DNA of 56,399 nucleotides from Selenomonadaceae bacterium (lineage in GTDB: Bacteria; Bacillota; Negativicutes; Selenomonadales; Selenomonadaceae), in NCBI GenBank assembly GCA_017484005.1, contig JAFUTY010000011.1, forward strand, positions 1 to 56,399. Direction: 5' to 3'. A model generated the notes under the pieces. It made no database searches. It saw only the letters and a program-made list of their open reading frames with translations, and was not told the origin of the DNA. The stretch's first letter is position 1, and each line of letters opens with the position of its first letter. Both the position numbers and the translations under genes were made by a program. Positions 1 to 8,643 of the stretch are shown here, in pieces.

Positions 1-1
1 A

Positions 2-673
2 TATTTGCCTGGAAATTTATCGCCGGATGAATTTGAAAATCTCGGGACGATCTATCGCAAAGATCAATTTGGAAATTGGATTGGAAAAATCGACGATTAT
101 CATGGAATTCAGCCAGCTCGAGATTCAGTGCAGCTTCAAAATCCATATGCCGAAGATTTTCAAGGGATCTACTCGCTCGAAAATTATCAAATCGGAACGA
201 ATGCAACGATCTTTTCACCTCAAGGCGGATTGAGAATTTCATTCGATGAATTATCTCACGCGCTGGATATGTTAATTAATGAAGGAATTTATCGCGGAAG
301 AAGAATCTTGACTGCAGAATCTGTGAATCAGATGTTCAAATCGAATTGGATTTATGATCCTCAAAATTCCAACGGAAATCCTTATGGAGTGATTCAAAAT
401 TATGGATTGGGAACTTACTTCGTCGATGGAAAAAGCGATGCGCGAGTCTGTCGAAATCATGAAATCAATTTGATTGGACACACTGGATCAGCTTTTGGAT
501 TGTTGTCTGGAATGTTTTTGATTCCAAATACTCGCGATGGATTCATTTACATGATGAATGGCGAGGCGATTGAGGAGGATGTTGATCCTCGAAGCTTGGG
601 AGAATTCAGCTTGAATTATATTTGGGAAGAAAAAATCATGGATTCAATTTGCGAATTTTTGATTCAGAAATGA
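2..673 (+). CDS. Beta-lactamase-family serine hydrolase, 3' part
   Basis: The reading frame is open at the left edge, so only the C-terminal 220 or so residues are visible; a TTG at 5 is probably internal. The segment SPQGGLRISFDEL (about residues 71-83 from that TTG), followed by RGRRILTAESVNQMF, is typical of class C beta-lactamase/esterase-like hydrolases. GHTGSAFG (HTG at 159-161) fits the third KTG/HTG active-site box. The catalytic SxxK and YxN boxes would lie upstream, outside the window. The substrate cannot be told: cell-wall peptide, ester and beta-lactam are all possible for this family. It ends 12 bases before the next gene. Confidence 0.75.
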   Translation, partial: YLPGNLSPDEFENLGTIYRKDQFGNWIGKIDDYHGIQPARDSVQLQNPYAEDFQGIYSLENYQIGTNATIFSPQGGLRISFDELSHALDMLINEGIYRGRRILTAESVNQMFKSNWIYDPQNSNGNPYGVIQNYGLGTYFVDGKSDARVCRNHEINLIGHTGSAFGLLSGMFLIPNTRDGFIYMMNGEAIEEDVDPRSLGEFSLNYIWEEKIMDSICEFLIQK

Positions 674-685
674 AAGGTGATTGAC

Positions 686-1864
686 TTGTCCAAAGATAAT
701 AGAAATTTTTTCAGCGAAAAAAAGCCATGGTCAAAAGTCAAAGATGAACTTTTGGAATGTTATCTAAATCCGTACTTTCAAAAGATATTTCAAACTCACC
801 GTCCAACGATTTATGTGGATTGTTTCGCAGGAAAAGGAAAATTTGATGATGGTTCTAAAGGTTCACCACTTATCGCGCTCGAAATAATAGATAAACGTAC
901 AAATACATTCACGAACGTAAAAGCTTATTTCATCGAGTCAAATTATGCTGATGATCTCAGAAAAAATCTCGAGCGATATCCATGCGCTGAAGTTTTGCAA
1001 GGAAAGTATGAAGATCAAATCGAAGAGATATTGAGCGGCAAATCGAATTGCAATGTTTTCCTTTACATCGATCCATATGGAATAAAATCCTTGAATCAAA
1101 AATTTTTAGCGTCACTTTCGAATCGCTTTGCAAGCATTGAGATTTTGTTGAATTTCAATTCTTGGGGATTTTTGCGTTTTGCATGCAAAGTTCTAAAAGT
1201 TATGATTAACTCTGAAAATGAAGAATTCTTTACAGATTTAATCGAACGTGATGAATCGGAGAACATCAAATTAGAAAGCACGTTGAACGATATTGCAGGC
1301 GGCGACTATTGGATTGATATTGTAGAAAAATATCGCGATGGAAAAATCAGTTTTTATCAAGCTGAAACAGTTTTTACAAAAGAGTATTGTGATCATCTAA
1401 GAATGGTTTATCGTTATGTTTTGAACATGCCAATTAGAATTGAGGAACACAAGCCCTTAAAATACCGCATGATTCATGCTACTAATCACGAAGATGGAGC
1501 AGTTATAATGGCACATAACATGTTCAAACGTTGGGAACTAGTAAAGAGTTCACGACCATCTCCAAGTCTGTTTCACGAAAATGCAAATGAGGATTTTATT
1601 TCTAAGGGAGATTTAAACGAAAAGATCAAACAGCATATGATGCAATTTCGTGAATTTCAAACTATCAATCGTATCATGGCAGATTTTTTCAATGAGTTTG
1701 GAGTTATTTGCTCAACTAGCGATATCATGAAAGTTGGTAAAGACTTGGAAAAGAATCAAAAAATTTTGGTTCATCGAAATCCAGAACGTACTGAAAAAGG
1801 AAAGCCTTCTACATTTTGGAGTGAAAGCAAGGAGAAGATTTTAAAATTAAAATGGAACAATTGA
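686..1864 (+). CDS. tcmP: Three-Cys-motif partner protein (TcmP family)
   Basis: 392 residues. The N-terminus (FFSEKKPWSKVKDELL) followed by TIYVDCFAGKGKF (residues 41-53) and FLYIDPYG is the pattern I know for TcmP. DCFAGKG resembles the glycine-rich SAM loop of class I methyltransferases and DPYG their motif IV, so a Rossmann methyltransferase-like fold is likely; activity is not established. TTG at 686 is preferred over GTG at 677 because it has an AAAGGTG six bases upstream and gives the usual family start. The last 13 bases overlap the next gene in another frame, so the two are probably translationally coupled. Its codon use looks less biased towards ATC and TCG than the neighbours, hinting at acquisition. 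Confidence 0.8.
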   Translation: MSKDNRNFFSEKKPWSKVKDELLECYLNPYFQKIFQTHRPTIYVDCFAGKGKFDDGSKGSPLIALEIIDKRTNTFTNVKAYFIESNYADDLRKNLERYPCAEVLQGKYEDQIEEILSGKSNCNVFLYIDPYGIKSLNQKFLASLSNRFASIEILLNFNSWGFLRFACKVLKVMINSENEEFFTDLIERDESENIKLESTLNDIAGGDYWIDIVEKYRDGKISFYQAETVFTKEYCDHLRMVYRYVLNMPIRIEEHKPLKYRMIHATNHEDGAVIMAHNMFKRWELVKSSRPSPSLFHENANEDFISKGDLNEKIKQHMMQFREFQTINRIMADFFNEFGVICSTSDIMKVGKDLEKNQKILVHRNPERTEKGKPSTFWSESKEKILKLKWNN

Positions 1865-2622
1865 AAAGCATCATGCGAAAAAGCATGTTATATAAAACTG
1901 GTGTAGAATATGGTGATTATACGATGAATCATGTCCTCGGTTGCGCACATGGCTGTAAATATCCATGTTATGCATTCATGCTAAAAAAGCGATTTGGACA
2001 AATCAAATCCTATGAAGACTGGCTCGAGCCTCGGATTGTATCGAACACATTGGAACTTTTGAGACGTGAAATCCCGCGGCTCAAAAATAAAATCAATTCT
2101 GTTCAACTTTGTTTTACAACAGATCCATTCATGTACGGTTATGATGAAATCATCGAAATGAGTTTTGCATCGATTAAATTACTCAATGAATTTGGTATCA
2201 AGTGCACCGTTTTGACTAAGGGAATTCTTCCAGAGCAATTGGCTGGACTCTCGCCAAAAAATGAATATGGAATCACGCTTGTATCTATTGATGAAACATT
2301 TAGAAGACAGATTGAGCCAGGCTCAGCACCATATGGCGAAAGAATTGCAGCACTAAAATTGTTGCATGATAGAAATTGCAAAACATGGGTGAGCATCGAA
2401 CCATATCCAACTCCGAACATCATTCAGCAAGATATTTTTGAGATTCTGCACGCCATAGAATTTGTAGATCGGATCGTATTTGGTCGAACGAATTATAGTC
2501 GCAACGTTTCATCGTATCAGCACCACAAAGATTTTTACAACGAATGTGCGATGATGATTCGAGATTTTTGCAAAGAGCATGGAATCGATTGCTATATCAA
2601 AAGAGGAACGCTGAATCTTTAG
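1852..2622 (+). CDS. Radical-SAM-like three-Cys-motif protein (TcmP partner)
   Basis: 256 residues. Cys31, Cys35 and Cys39 in GCAHGCKYPCYA form CxxxCxxxC, one residue longer than the canonical radical SAM CxxxCxxC, and recall the SplB/DUF5131 (phage Gp37/Gp68) group. Later segments (CFTTDPFMYG, CTVLTKG, WVSIEPYPTPN) match the beta strands of a partial TIM barrel in that group. The Cys triplet presumably holds a 4Fe-4S cluster that cleaves SAM; the substrate is unknown. It overlaps the TcmP gene by 13 bases; an ATG at 1873 is an alternative start. The obligate-looking pairing suggests that both act on one substrate, perhaps a nucleic acid. A bidirectional terminator follows. Confidence 0.75.
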   Translation: MEQLKSIMRKSMLYKTGVEYGDYTMNHVLGCAHGCKYPCYAFMLKKRFGQIKSYEDWLEPRIVSNTLELLRREIPRLKNKINSVQLCFTTDPFMYGYDEIIEMSFASIKLLNEFGIKCTVLTKGILPEQLAGLSPKNEYGITLVSIDETFRRQIEPGSAPYGERIAALKLLHDRNCKTWVSIEPYPTPNIIQQDIFEILHAIEFVDRIVFGRTNYSRNVSSYQHHKDFYNECAMMIRDFCKEHGIDCYIKRGTLNL

Positions 2623-2648
2623 CAATAGAGTTTCAAACATTCCAAACT

Positions 2649-2684
2649 AAAAAGATCTCCCGATTTGCGTCGAGAGATCTTTTT
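2649..2684 (+). terminator. Intrinsic terminator after the TcmP/radical SAM pair
   Basis: Eleven-base arms AAAAAGATCTC (2649-2659) and GAGATCTTTTT (2674-2684) pair perfectly around a 14-base loop, with T runs on both sides, so it can act in either direction. It separates the pair from the HPr-like/ABC operon. Confidence 0.8.
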
Positions 2685-2745
2685 GAATTCGGAAAACAAT
2701 TCAAAATCGAATCGAGAATCCGTCCAGATCAATTCAAAATCCGTC

Positions 2746-2774
2746 TTGAACAGGAAATTTTCAGATTGTATCAT
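2746..2774 (+). promoter_or_regulatory. Sigma-A promoter of the HPr-like/ABC transporter operon
   Basis: TTGAAC (2746-2751), a 17-base spacer and TATCAT (2769-2774), lying 50 bases before the start codon of the HPr-like gene and just after a terminator. Predicted from consensus only. Confidence 0.55.
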
Positions 2775-2823
2775 TCGCAATGTGGAAGGGACACTCAATC
2801 GAAATTCGAAAGGAAAATCTATC

Positions 2824-3210
2824 ATGAAAACTGTAGCTAGAAACGTGAAAACCAAGGATGGTAAACGTTTACCGAAACAGAACCTCCACACAAAATCAAA
2901 ACGCGAAATCAAAACTGAATCAAAATCCGAGAACATGGTTTCCTTCCTTAGAGTGACGCAGAAAGTTATCGGTTTCCGCGAATGCTCAAAATTGATTCAA
3001 ATCGCGAATGAAACCGATACAGTTATCAAGCTCATCTCTGGAAAGAAACAGGGAACAACGGAAAGTATTCTCTCACTCGTGACTCTCGGACTTTCGGCTG
3101 GAACTTCAATCGTCCTCGAAATCGATGGAAGATCTGAATTTGCCGATAAACATACAGCATTTCACTCGGCACTCGAAGTCATCACGAAAGGATGCTCAGA
3201 TCCGCAATGA
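2824..3210 (+). CDS. Degenerate HPr-like protein without the active-site histidine
   Basis: 128 residues. A basic N-terminal tail of about 40 residues precedes an HPr (PTS phosphocarrier) fold, residues 43-123. The region GFRECSKL (50-57) aligns with the GLHARPA loop of HPr: the phosphorylated His is Arg52 and the conserved Arg is Cys54. Ser81, in ESILSLVTLG, sits where HPr Ser46 would be, so the serine-kinase site could remain. It therefore cannot relay phosphate like HPr; a regulatory or binding role is possible. The ATG at 2824 has an AAAGGA upstream; longer in-frame starts have no ribosome site. The stop overlaps the start of the ABC lipoprotein gene (ATGA), which implies coupling. Confidence 0.65.
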   Translation: MKTVARNVKTKDGKRLPKQNLHTKSKREIKTESKSENMVSFLRVTQKVIGFRECSKLIQIANETDTVIKLISGKKQGTTESILSLVTLGLSAGTSIVLEIDGRSEFADKHTAFHSALEVITKGCSDPQ

Positions 3211-4091
3211 GATTTGAAAAATTTTTCGTCGCAGCGGCGATTGCAATTATATCTATTTTTTCATCCGGCTGTGGAGATGAAGTCGCGAGCGTTGATCAAA
3301 ATCAAACTCTCACGATTGGAATTCTTCCAGATGTCGATTCAGTACCTTTTCTCATTGCGCAAGAGCATGGATTTTTCAAGGACGAGGGAATCAATGTCGA
3401 AATCAAACAATTCAAAAGTGCACCGGAGCGAGATGCCGCGTTTCAAACTGGAAATCTCGATGCCGTTGTGTCTGATATGCTCGCCGAGGAATTTCTTCGA
3501 GCAGGCGGATTCGAAGTTGAATCTCTCATGAGCACCGATGGAGATTATCAACTTATCGCGGGCGTTGGAAATAATCCTGACGAAATCGCCGGCAAAGAAG
3601 TTGCAGTCTCCAAAAACACGATTATCGAATATGTTGCGGATCAAATTCTGATTCGCGGCGGAATCGATCCAAATTCGATTCAAAAAGTGATCATTCCACA
3701 AATTCCAGCGCGTCTCGAGATGCTGCAAAATGGAAAACTTTATGCCGCAGCGATGCCTGAACCGATGGCGTCAATTGCAATTGGAAACGGCTGCACATTG
3801 ATCGGGAGCGCGTCAGAACTTCAAATCAATCCTGGAATTTTCCTCGCGACAAAAAAATCTTCCGAGGAGAAAAAAGATTCATTCGACAAACTTTTCAAAG
3901 CGTACAATCGTGCAACTGAATATCTCAACTCAACTCCGCGCGAGGAGTATATCGATGACGTGATTCGTCTGTCTGGATTTCCAGAGCAGGCGCGTGAGTT
4001 TTTGTCCCTTCCACGATATCGCGTCGCGACTCCTCCAACTGAAAAAGATCGCGCCGATGTGAAATCTTGGCTCGAGAATCACCATGAATGA
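3207..4091 (+). CDS. ABC transporter substrate-binding lipoprotein (NMT1/SsuA/THI5-like)
   Basis: 294 residues. A hydrophobic signal (FFVAAAIAIISIF) ends in SSGC, a lipobox with Cys22. The mature part begins LTIGILPDVDSVPFLIAQEH and continues GFFKDEGINVEI, the pattern of the NMT1/SsuA class that binds sulfonates, nitrate, or thiamine and pyrimidine precursors; the ligand cannot be assigned. ATG 3207 overlaps the upstream stop as ATGA; an in-frame ATG at 3192 is possible but lies directly on its ribosome site. It overlaps the ATPase gene by 8 bases. The matching permease is at 8644-9360. Confidence 0.85.
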   Translation: MRFEKFFVAAAIAIISIFSSGCGDEVASVDQNQTLTIGILPDVDSVPFLIAQEHGFFKDEGINVEIKQFKSAPERDAAFQTGNLDAVVSDMLAEEFLRAGGFEVESLMSTDGDYQLIAGVGNNPDEIAGKEVAVSKNTIIEYVADQILIRGGIDPNSIQKVIIPQIPARLEMLQNGKLYAAAMPEPMASIAIGNGCTLIGSASELQINPGIFLATKKSSEEKKDSFDKLFKAYNRATEYLNSTPREEYIDDVIRLSGFPEQAREFLSLPRYRVATPPTEKDRADVKSWLENHHE

Positions 4092-4758
4092 TCTCTCGAT
4101 TCGAAATCTGTCGGCAGCGTATGAGGATCGATCGATTTTTTCAAATCTCGATTTCGATTTTCGCGGCTGTGTCTCGATTATCGGAAGATCTGGATGTGGA
4201 AAATCGACGCTCCTCAAAACAATCGCGGGCATAGTAAAACCGTCGAGTGGAAAAATTCTGCTCGATGGCTTTGAGCTTGATCCGCGAAAAAATCTCATAG
4301 GATTCATGCCGCAGAGTTTTGGACTTCTTCCGTGGAAAACAGTGCGGGAGAATATCGAGCTTGCGTGCAGAATAAAAAATCAGCCGATAGATCGTGAGAC
4401 TTTTGCCTCATTGATCTATCGGCTTGGTTTGTTCGGGATGGAGGATCGATATCCGCGCGAGTTGTCAGGCGGGCAGCGTCAGAGAGTTGCAGTCGGGAGA
4501 AATTTTTTATTGCATCCGGAGCTGTTGTTAATGGATGAACCATTTTCTGCGCTCGATGCAATAACTCGTGAAGAATTGCAGCTTCTATTTCTCGAATTGC
4601 GTCATGATTTCAAACCGACGACGATTCTAGTAACTCACGATGTTGATGAAGCGATTTTGCTCGGCGATTCAATCGTTTTAATGTCGAATGGAAAACTGAA
4701 TCGAATCGAGCCGCGGAATGATCTTGCGAATTTTTTGCGTCGATCACTTTCAAGTTAA
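4084..4758 (+). CDS. ABC transporter ATP-binding protein (SsuB/TauB-like)
   Basis: 224 residues, a single nucleotide-binding domain. Walker A is GRSGCGKST (34-42), the Q-loop lies in FMPQSFGLLPW, the signature is LSGGQRQRVA, Walker B is LLLMDEPFSALD, and the H-loop is LVTHDVDEA. All catalytic residues are present. It energises import with the lipoprotein encoded just upstream and, presumably, with the displaced permease at 8644. The last 9 bases overlap the end of the convergent TPR gene. A perfect 12-base inverted repeat (4382-4393 with 4413-4424) lies inside the coding sequence. Confidence 0.9.
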   Translation: MNDLSIRNLSAAYEDRSIFSNLDFDFRGCVSIIGRSGCGKSTLLKTIAGIVKPSSGKILLDGFELDPRKNLIGFMPQSFGLLPWKTVRENIELACRIKNQPIDRETFASLIYRLGLFGMEDRYPRELSGGQRQRVAVGRNFLLHPELLLMDEPFSALDAITREELQLLFLELRHDFKPTTILVTHDVDEAILLGDSIVLMSNGKLNRIEPRNDLANFLRRSLSS

Positions 4759-5958
4759 TTGCGCGAGATTATTTCGAGCGATTTCATTATCCGGCTCAAG
4801 TTCGAGAGTCTTTCTCAAATCAGCGATCGCTTTTTGATTCTCACCGAGATTTTTATATGACATTCCACGCCATAAATACGCCATCGGAACATATTCAGTA
4901 TTTCGATGAATCACTTGAGTATAACTGTCAATCGCACTCCAATAATTTCCAAGCCGATAATACATATTGCCCTGCCCGATGTATGAAACTACGTAATCTG
5001 AATCGATTTCCAAGGCGCGATTATAATCTGCCAGCGCGAGTTCAAACATGCCTTTTCGCTCATAACAAACTCCACGCGAATGAAATGCCGGCGCATAATC
5101 TGAACGAAATTCGAGCGCACGATTGTATGCCTCCATCGCGAGATCAAAATCTTCAGTCTTGAGCAACATGTTGCCGCGCCCAATGTTTGAATATGCATAA
5201 TTCGGATCGATTTTCAGCGCGCGATTATAATCCTCCAAAGCTAAATCGAATTCCTGCTGACGCTCGTGAGCCACTCCGCGATTGTGATATGCATCAACAT
5301 AATTCGGATTCAGATTGATCGCCTTCGAATAATTCACAATCGCCTCGGGATTATTTCTCTCATTCAAAAATTTGTTTCCAATCTCGTAATATTGACTCGC
5401 GGAAAATGCCTCGTCATTCCGCTTGACTTGATCGCGAATTTCTTGACGTTCATGTTCAGAATTCGCCGATTCATACTTCCGCTTGAGTTCATCGAGTTCC
5501 GCTTGAAGTCGATTCCGCTCCTCCTCGAGTTCTCGATTTCGACGAGTTGCTTCAATCAAATCGCCGCGATCTTTCATCAACTGCTCATTGATATTTTCAT
5601 CGTCAACAACTACAACCACATAACATTTGAACGAGATCGCTTTGTCATCGATTGGAACAATTTTGAATGTCGGCTCGCCCAAAACTTGCAAAACATTCGC
5701 CGAGATCGTTCGAATTTCATCTTCCGTCAACATTAAATTTTTGACTTCAGAGATACTTTCGACAAAAACTCCAGCCTGTCGACTTGCATTTCGAAGTGCA
5801 AAGACTCGAGCGCGTTCCTTGGCTGTCGAAATATCTTCTCCCATTCCCTCGCCGACGATATATTCTCCATCGGCTTCGATTGTTCGCTGCTCTGCCGATG
5901 CATTTGAGAAAATCGATGTTGTGAGTAAGAGAGTTCCAATCAATAATTTTTTCAACAT
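4750..5958 (-). CDS. Secreted TPR protein with FlgT/LPP20-like N-terminal domain
   Basis: 402 residues. A signal peptide (LLIGTLLLTTSIFSNASA) is followed by a domain containing STAKERARVFALRNASRQ and VESISEVKNLMLTEDEI, reminiscent of the FlgT N-terminal/LPP20-like fold (about residues 25-135). A charged coiled coil comes next (about 140-185, ELEEERNRLQAELDELKRK), then about six TPR units (190-400) with typical GxxxxxxGxxxxAxxxYxxAL spacing. It is probably a periplasmic or envelope scaffold; no enzymatic motif is visible. The ATG has GAGGTGA upstream. The start overlaps the stop of the restriction-modification gene by 7 bases, so the two are co-transcribed. Confidence 0.75.
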   Translation of the reverse strand: MLKKLLIGTLLLTTSIFSNASAEQRTIEADGEYIVGEGMGEDISTAKERARVFALRNASRQAGVFVESISEVKNLMLTEDEIRTISANVLQVLGEPTFKIVPIDDKAISFKCYVVVVVDDENINEQLMKDRGDLIEATRRNRELEEERNRLQAELDELKRKYESANSEHERQEIRDQVKRNDEAFSASQYYEIGNKFLNERNNPEAIVNYSKAINLNPNYVDAYHNRGVAHERQQEFDLALEDYNRALKIDPNYAYSNIGRGNMLLKTEDFDLAMEAYNRALEFRSDYAPAFHSRGVCYERKGMFELALADYNRALEIDSDYVVSYIGQGNMYYRLGNYWSAIDSYTQVIHRNTEYVPMAYLWRGMSYKNLGENQKAIADLRKTLELEPDNEIARNNLAQLT

Positions 5959-8609
5959 GACGAGTCACCTCTAGTTAGATTTTGATACATTTCAAAGAGT
6001 CTCGAGACGATTTCAGATTCAGTGATCGATCGAGGAAATCCATATGAATCTAAAACTGCTCGATCATTTTCATCATGAGCTTTTCGTAAATCGGGCGGCA
6101 TGAGATTGGGATCATATAATTCAGCGAGACTTGAATTTGGATAATTTGATCGAGCATCGAGAATTTTTTGAGCTGTAACTTCGATCTTTGGATTCGATTT
6201 TGGAAATGGAAAATTATTGTAGACAATGAAAGCTGAATATGAATAATCGCTTTTCATTCTTCCACAGACAACTCTCATCCATGCCATGTGAACACTCGAT
6301 GTTAGAATTCCAAAAAGTTCAAGCGATCCGTTCGGAACGATTCGAAGAGTATCAGTGACAATTGTATTTGAATCGAGATAATCCATTGGAATATATTTTC
6401 GACGCTCGGAAGATACAACTGGAACGACTAGAAAATGATCTGGATTCAATTGTTCGCGAAACAGCCATGGAGTATCTGCGAGTTTTTGACGATCTGGTGC
6501 GCCTTTCAATCGATCCGATCGACATTTTTCAACTCTTTCATAAATTGGTTTGATCGATTTGATTTCAGACGGCTCAACATTGACAAGCCATAAACAATAT
6601 CGCGGAATGTTATTGATAAATTCCTTCGCACCAATCAATCGCCGGATAAATTTTTTCGATCGAGGATCTCTTTCAATAAATGCATCGAGATCCTCTGCTT
6701 CAATGATCAAATTTCCACCATCTGCAGGACGATTTCCAGCGATCATTTTCGGAACATCCATGATCGATTCATTGCGAGATTCAATACAAACATTCGGCGC
6801 ATCTTGAAGATATCCATTGATTCGCGAGACTTCAATTCCATCGAGCAATTTGATCTTCCGATCGAATCTTGAAAATCCAACTATCACACAATGAACATGC
6901 GCCATATTCTTTCGATCGACTGTCTCATTTTCCCATCGAAAACTCGACCAGCCAAAATTGATCTTGATTCCAGCGTCGAATAAATCCTTCCATAAAAATC
7001 CAACATGCTCGCCTTGACAGATTGAATTCGTCGCGACGAAACTCGATTCGATTTTTGAATCCCTCATATATTCCGACGCTTTTTTGAACCAGGCACATAC
7101 ATAATCCATTTTTCCAGCGGCGCGATGTCCCTCAAAGATCGATCTCATTTCTGATTTTTGATCCGCCGACTGCATCGAATAGCCGATATATGGAGGATTT
7201 CCCATTACAAAATCGGCATCTGGAATCACAGATTTCCAATCGATCGATAATGAATTTGCCTCGATTATATGTGCCTGTCGTTTCAATGGTAAAAAATTTG
7301 GAGATTGATTCATCTGATGCTCGGAAATCCAAAGTGCCAATTTAGCGATTTGAACTGCGAAATCATTGATCTCAATTCCATAAAAATTTTCGATCGAAAC
7401 TTTGATCGATCCGCCGATTTTTTCAATGATTCGATTTTCAAGTTTTCGAAGCGATATATAAGTTTCAGTGAGAAAATTTCCAGAGCCGCATGCAGGATCG
7501 AAGAATTTCAACTTTGCAATTTTGTCATGAAGTTTCTCGAGATTCTCACCACGATCAAATTCTCTATTCAACTCGTCAAGGAACAATGGATCGATCACTT
7601 TGTGAATATTTTTTTCGGAAGTGAAATGAATTCCAGCCTCGCGACGATTCAATGGATTCATGATCGATTCAAAAATTGATCCAAAAATCGTTGGTGAAAT
7701 CTTTGACCAAATATTTTTCTCAGCGGCATCAATCAATTTATCAATCATTCCACGGAGATCGAAATTTCCATCGAGCCGATCGAGAATTTCGAGAGATTCT
7801 CCATCGAATAAACTTCCATTGACATATTTGAATTTTCGAAGTCTCGGATCAGCCATTTTTGGAAGAGTTTCAGTATTGAGCCGCTCGAAGAGATTTGACA
7901 GATCGAGTTTAAAATCTGCCAGCGATTTATTTCGCGAATCCTTGAGATAGTTCAAAAAAATTTTCCGCTCAAAAATTCCAGAATCCTCGGCATACATGCA
8001 AAACACGCATCGAATGCAGAGTTTATTGAGACTCGTGATTTCTTTGGGAGTCATTTCAGAAATCGAATCGAAAAACAGATCGCGAAAATCTTGAACGAGA
8101 GATCCAGCCGATGCAGATACATATTCCGCCGTCTTGATTTCGGATTGAGTTTCATCAACAAGAAAATCGAGCTCACCAAATCGCTCCGGAAGTTCTTCGA
8201 GCTTGATTTTTTTCACATGCAATTCTGGACGATCTGCCTCAAGATTGTAGATCCAAAATTCATCGAAGTTGCATGTAATGATCCATCGAGCTTTTAGAGA
8301 TGTTGGGCGATGATCGTCATAACGTTTTGCCTGTCCGAATGGATTTAACATTGATCCGTCAGACTGCTTTTCAACTTTATCGAGCTTTCGACCTCTCGAT
8401 TTGTGCTCGATAATCACTCGCGTTTTAGGAATCCAAACATCGATGTAGCATTGAGAATCTCCGACTTGCACAGGAACTTCGAATTTCATTTCATTTTCTG
8501 GATCTGCGATGTTCCAACATTTCTTGAACGTCGAAATCCAAAAAATTTGAGAATCTTGCTTTTCATTGCCCTTCGATTTATCCTTCCAAAGGGAAACAAA
8601 ATCATTCAT
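5952..8609 (-). CDS. MmeI-like type IIL restriction-modification enzyme, copy 1
   Basis: 885 residues, one chain. The N-terminal nuclease domain has Asp57 and Glu68-His-Lys70 (D...ExK) in YIDVWIPKTRVIIEHKSRG. A helical linker follows, then a gamma-class N6-adenine methyltransferase with DPACGSGNFLTETY (motif I) and NPPYIG (motif IV), a target-recognition domain and a C-terminal helical part. Order and size match MmeI (919 residues). In MmeI the two residues after the GR motif pick the last base of the site; here they are Lys786 and Asp788 (GRMKSDYSYS). ATG 8609 has GGAG upstream and lies only 34 bases from the divergent permease gene. Both genes on its strand interrupt an ABC operon. The active site looks intact. 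Confidence 0.85.
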   Translation of the reverse strand: MNDFVSLWKDKSKGNEKQDSQIFWISTFKKCWNIADPENEMKFEVPVQVGDSQCYIDVWIPKTRVIIEHKSRGRKLDKVEKQSDGSMLNPFGQAKRYDDHRPTSLKARWIITCNFDEFWIYNLEADRPELHVKKIKLEELPERFGELDFLVDETQSEIKTAEYVSASAGSLVQDFRDLFFDSISEMTPKEITSLNKLCIRCVFCMYAEDSGIFERKIFLNYLKDSRNKSLADFKLDLSNLFERLNTETLPKMADPRLRKFKYVNGSLFDGESLEILDRLDGNFDLRGMIDKLIDAAEKNIWSKISPTIFGSIFESIMNPLNRREAGIHFTSEKNIHKVIDPLFLDELNREFDRGENLEKLHDKIAKLKFFDPACGSGNFLTETYISLRKLENRIIEKIGGSIKVSIENFYGIEINDFAVQIAKLALWISEHQMNQSPNFLPLKRQAHIIEANSLSIDWKSVIPDADFVMGNPPYIGYSMQSADQKSEMRSIFEGHRAAGKMDYVCAWFKKASEYMRDSKIESSFVATNSICQGEHVGFLWKDLFDAGIKINFGWSSFRWENETVDRKNMAHVHCVIVGFSRFDRKIKLLDGIEVSRINGYLQDAPNVCIESRNESIMDVPKMIAGNRPADGGNLIIEAEDLDAFIERDPRSKKFIRRLIGAKEFINNIPRYCLWLVNVEPSEIKSIKPIYERVEKCRSDRLKGAPDRQKLADTPWLFREQLNPDHFLVVPVVSSERRKYIPMDYLDSNTIVTDTLRIVPNGSLELFGILTSSVHMAWMRVVCGRMKSDYSYSAFIVYNNFPFPKSNPKIEVTAQKILDARSNYPNSSLAELYDPNLMPPDLRKAHDENDRAVLDSYGFPRSITESEIVSRLFEMYQNLTRGDSSC

Positions 8610-8643
8610 AAAATCACTCCTCAAAAAATTTTTTGGAGACAGC

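Noticed and set aside
2544..2840. Open frame overlapping the end of the radical SAM gene and the terminator
   Set aside because: It crosses a terminator and a promoter, has no ribosome site and no recognisable protein content.
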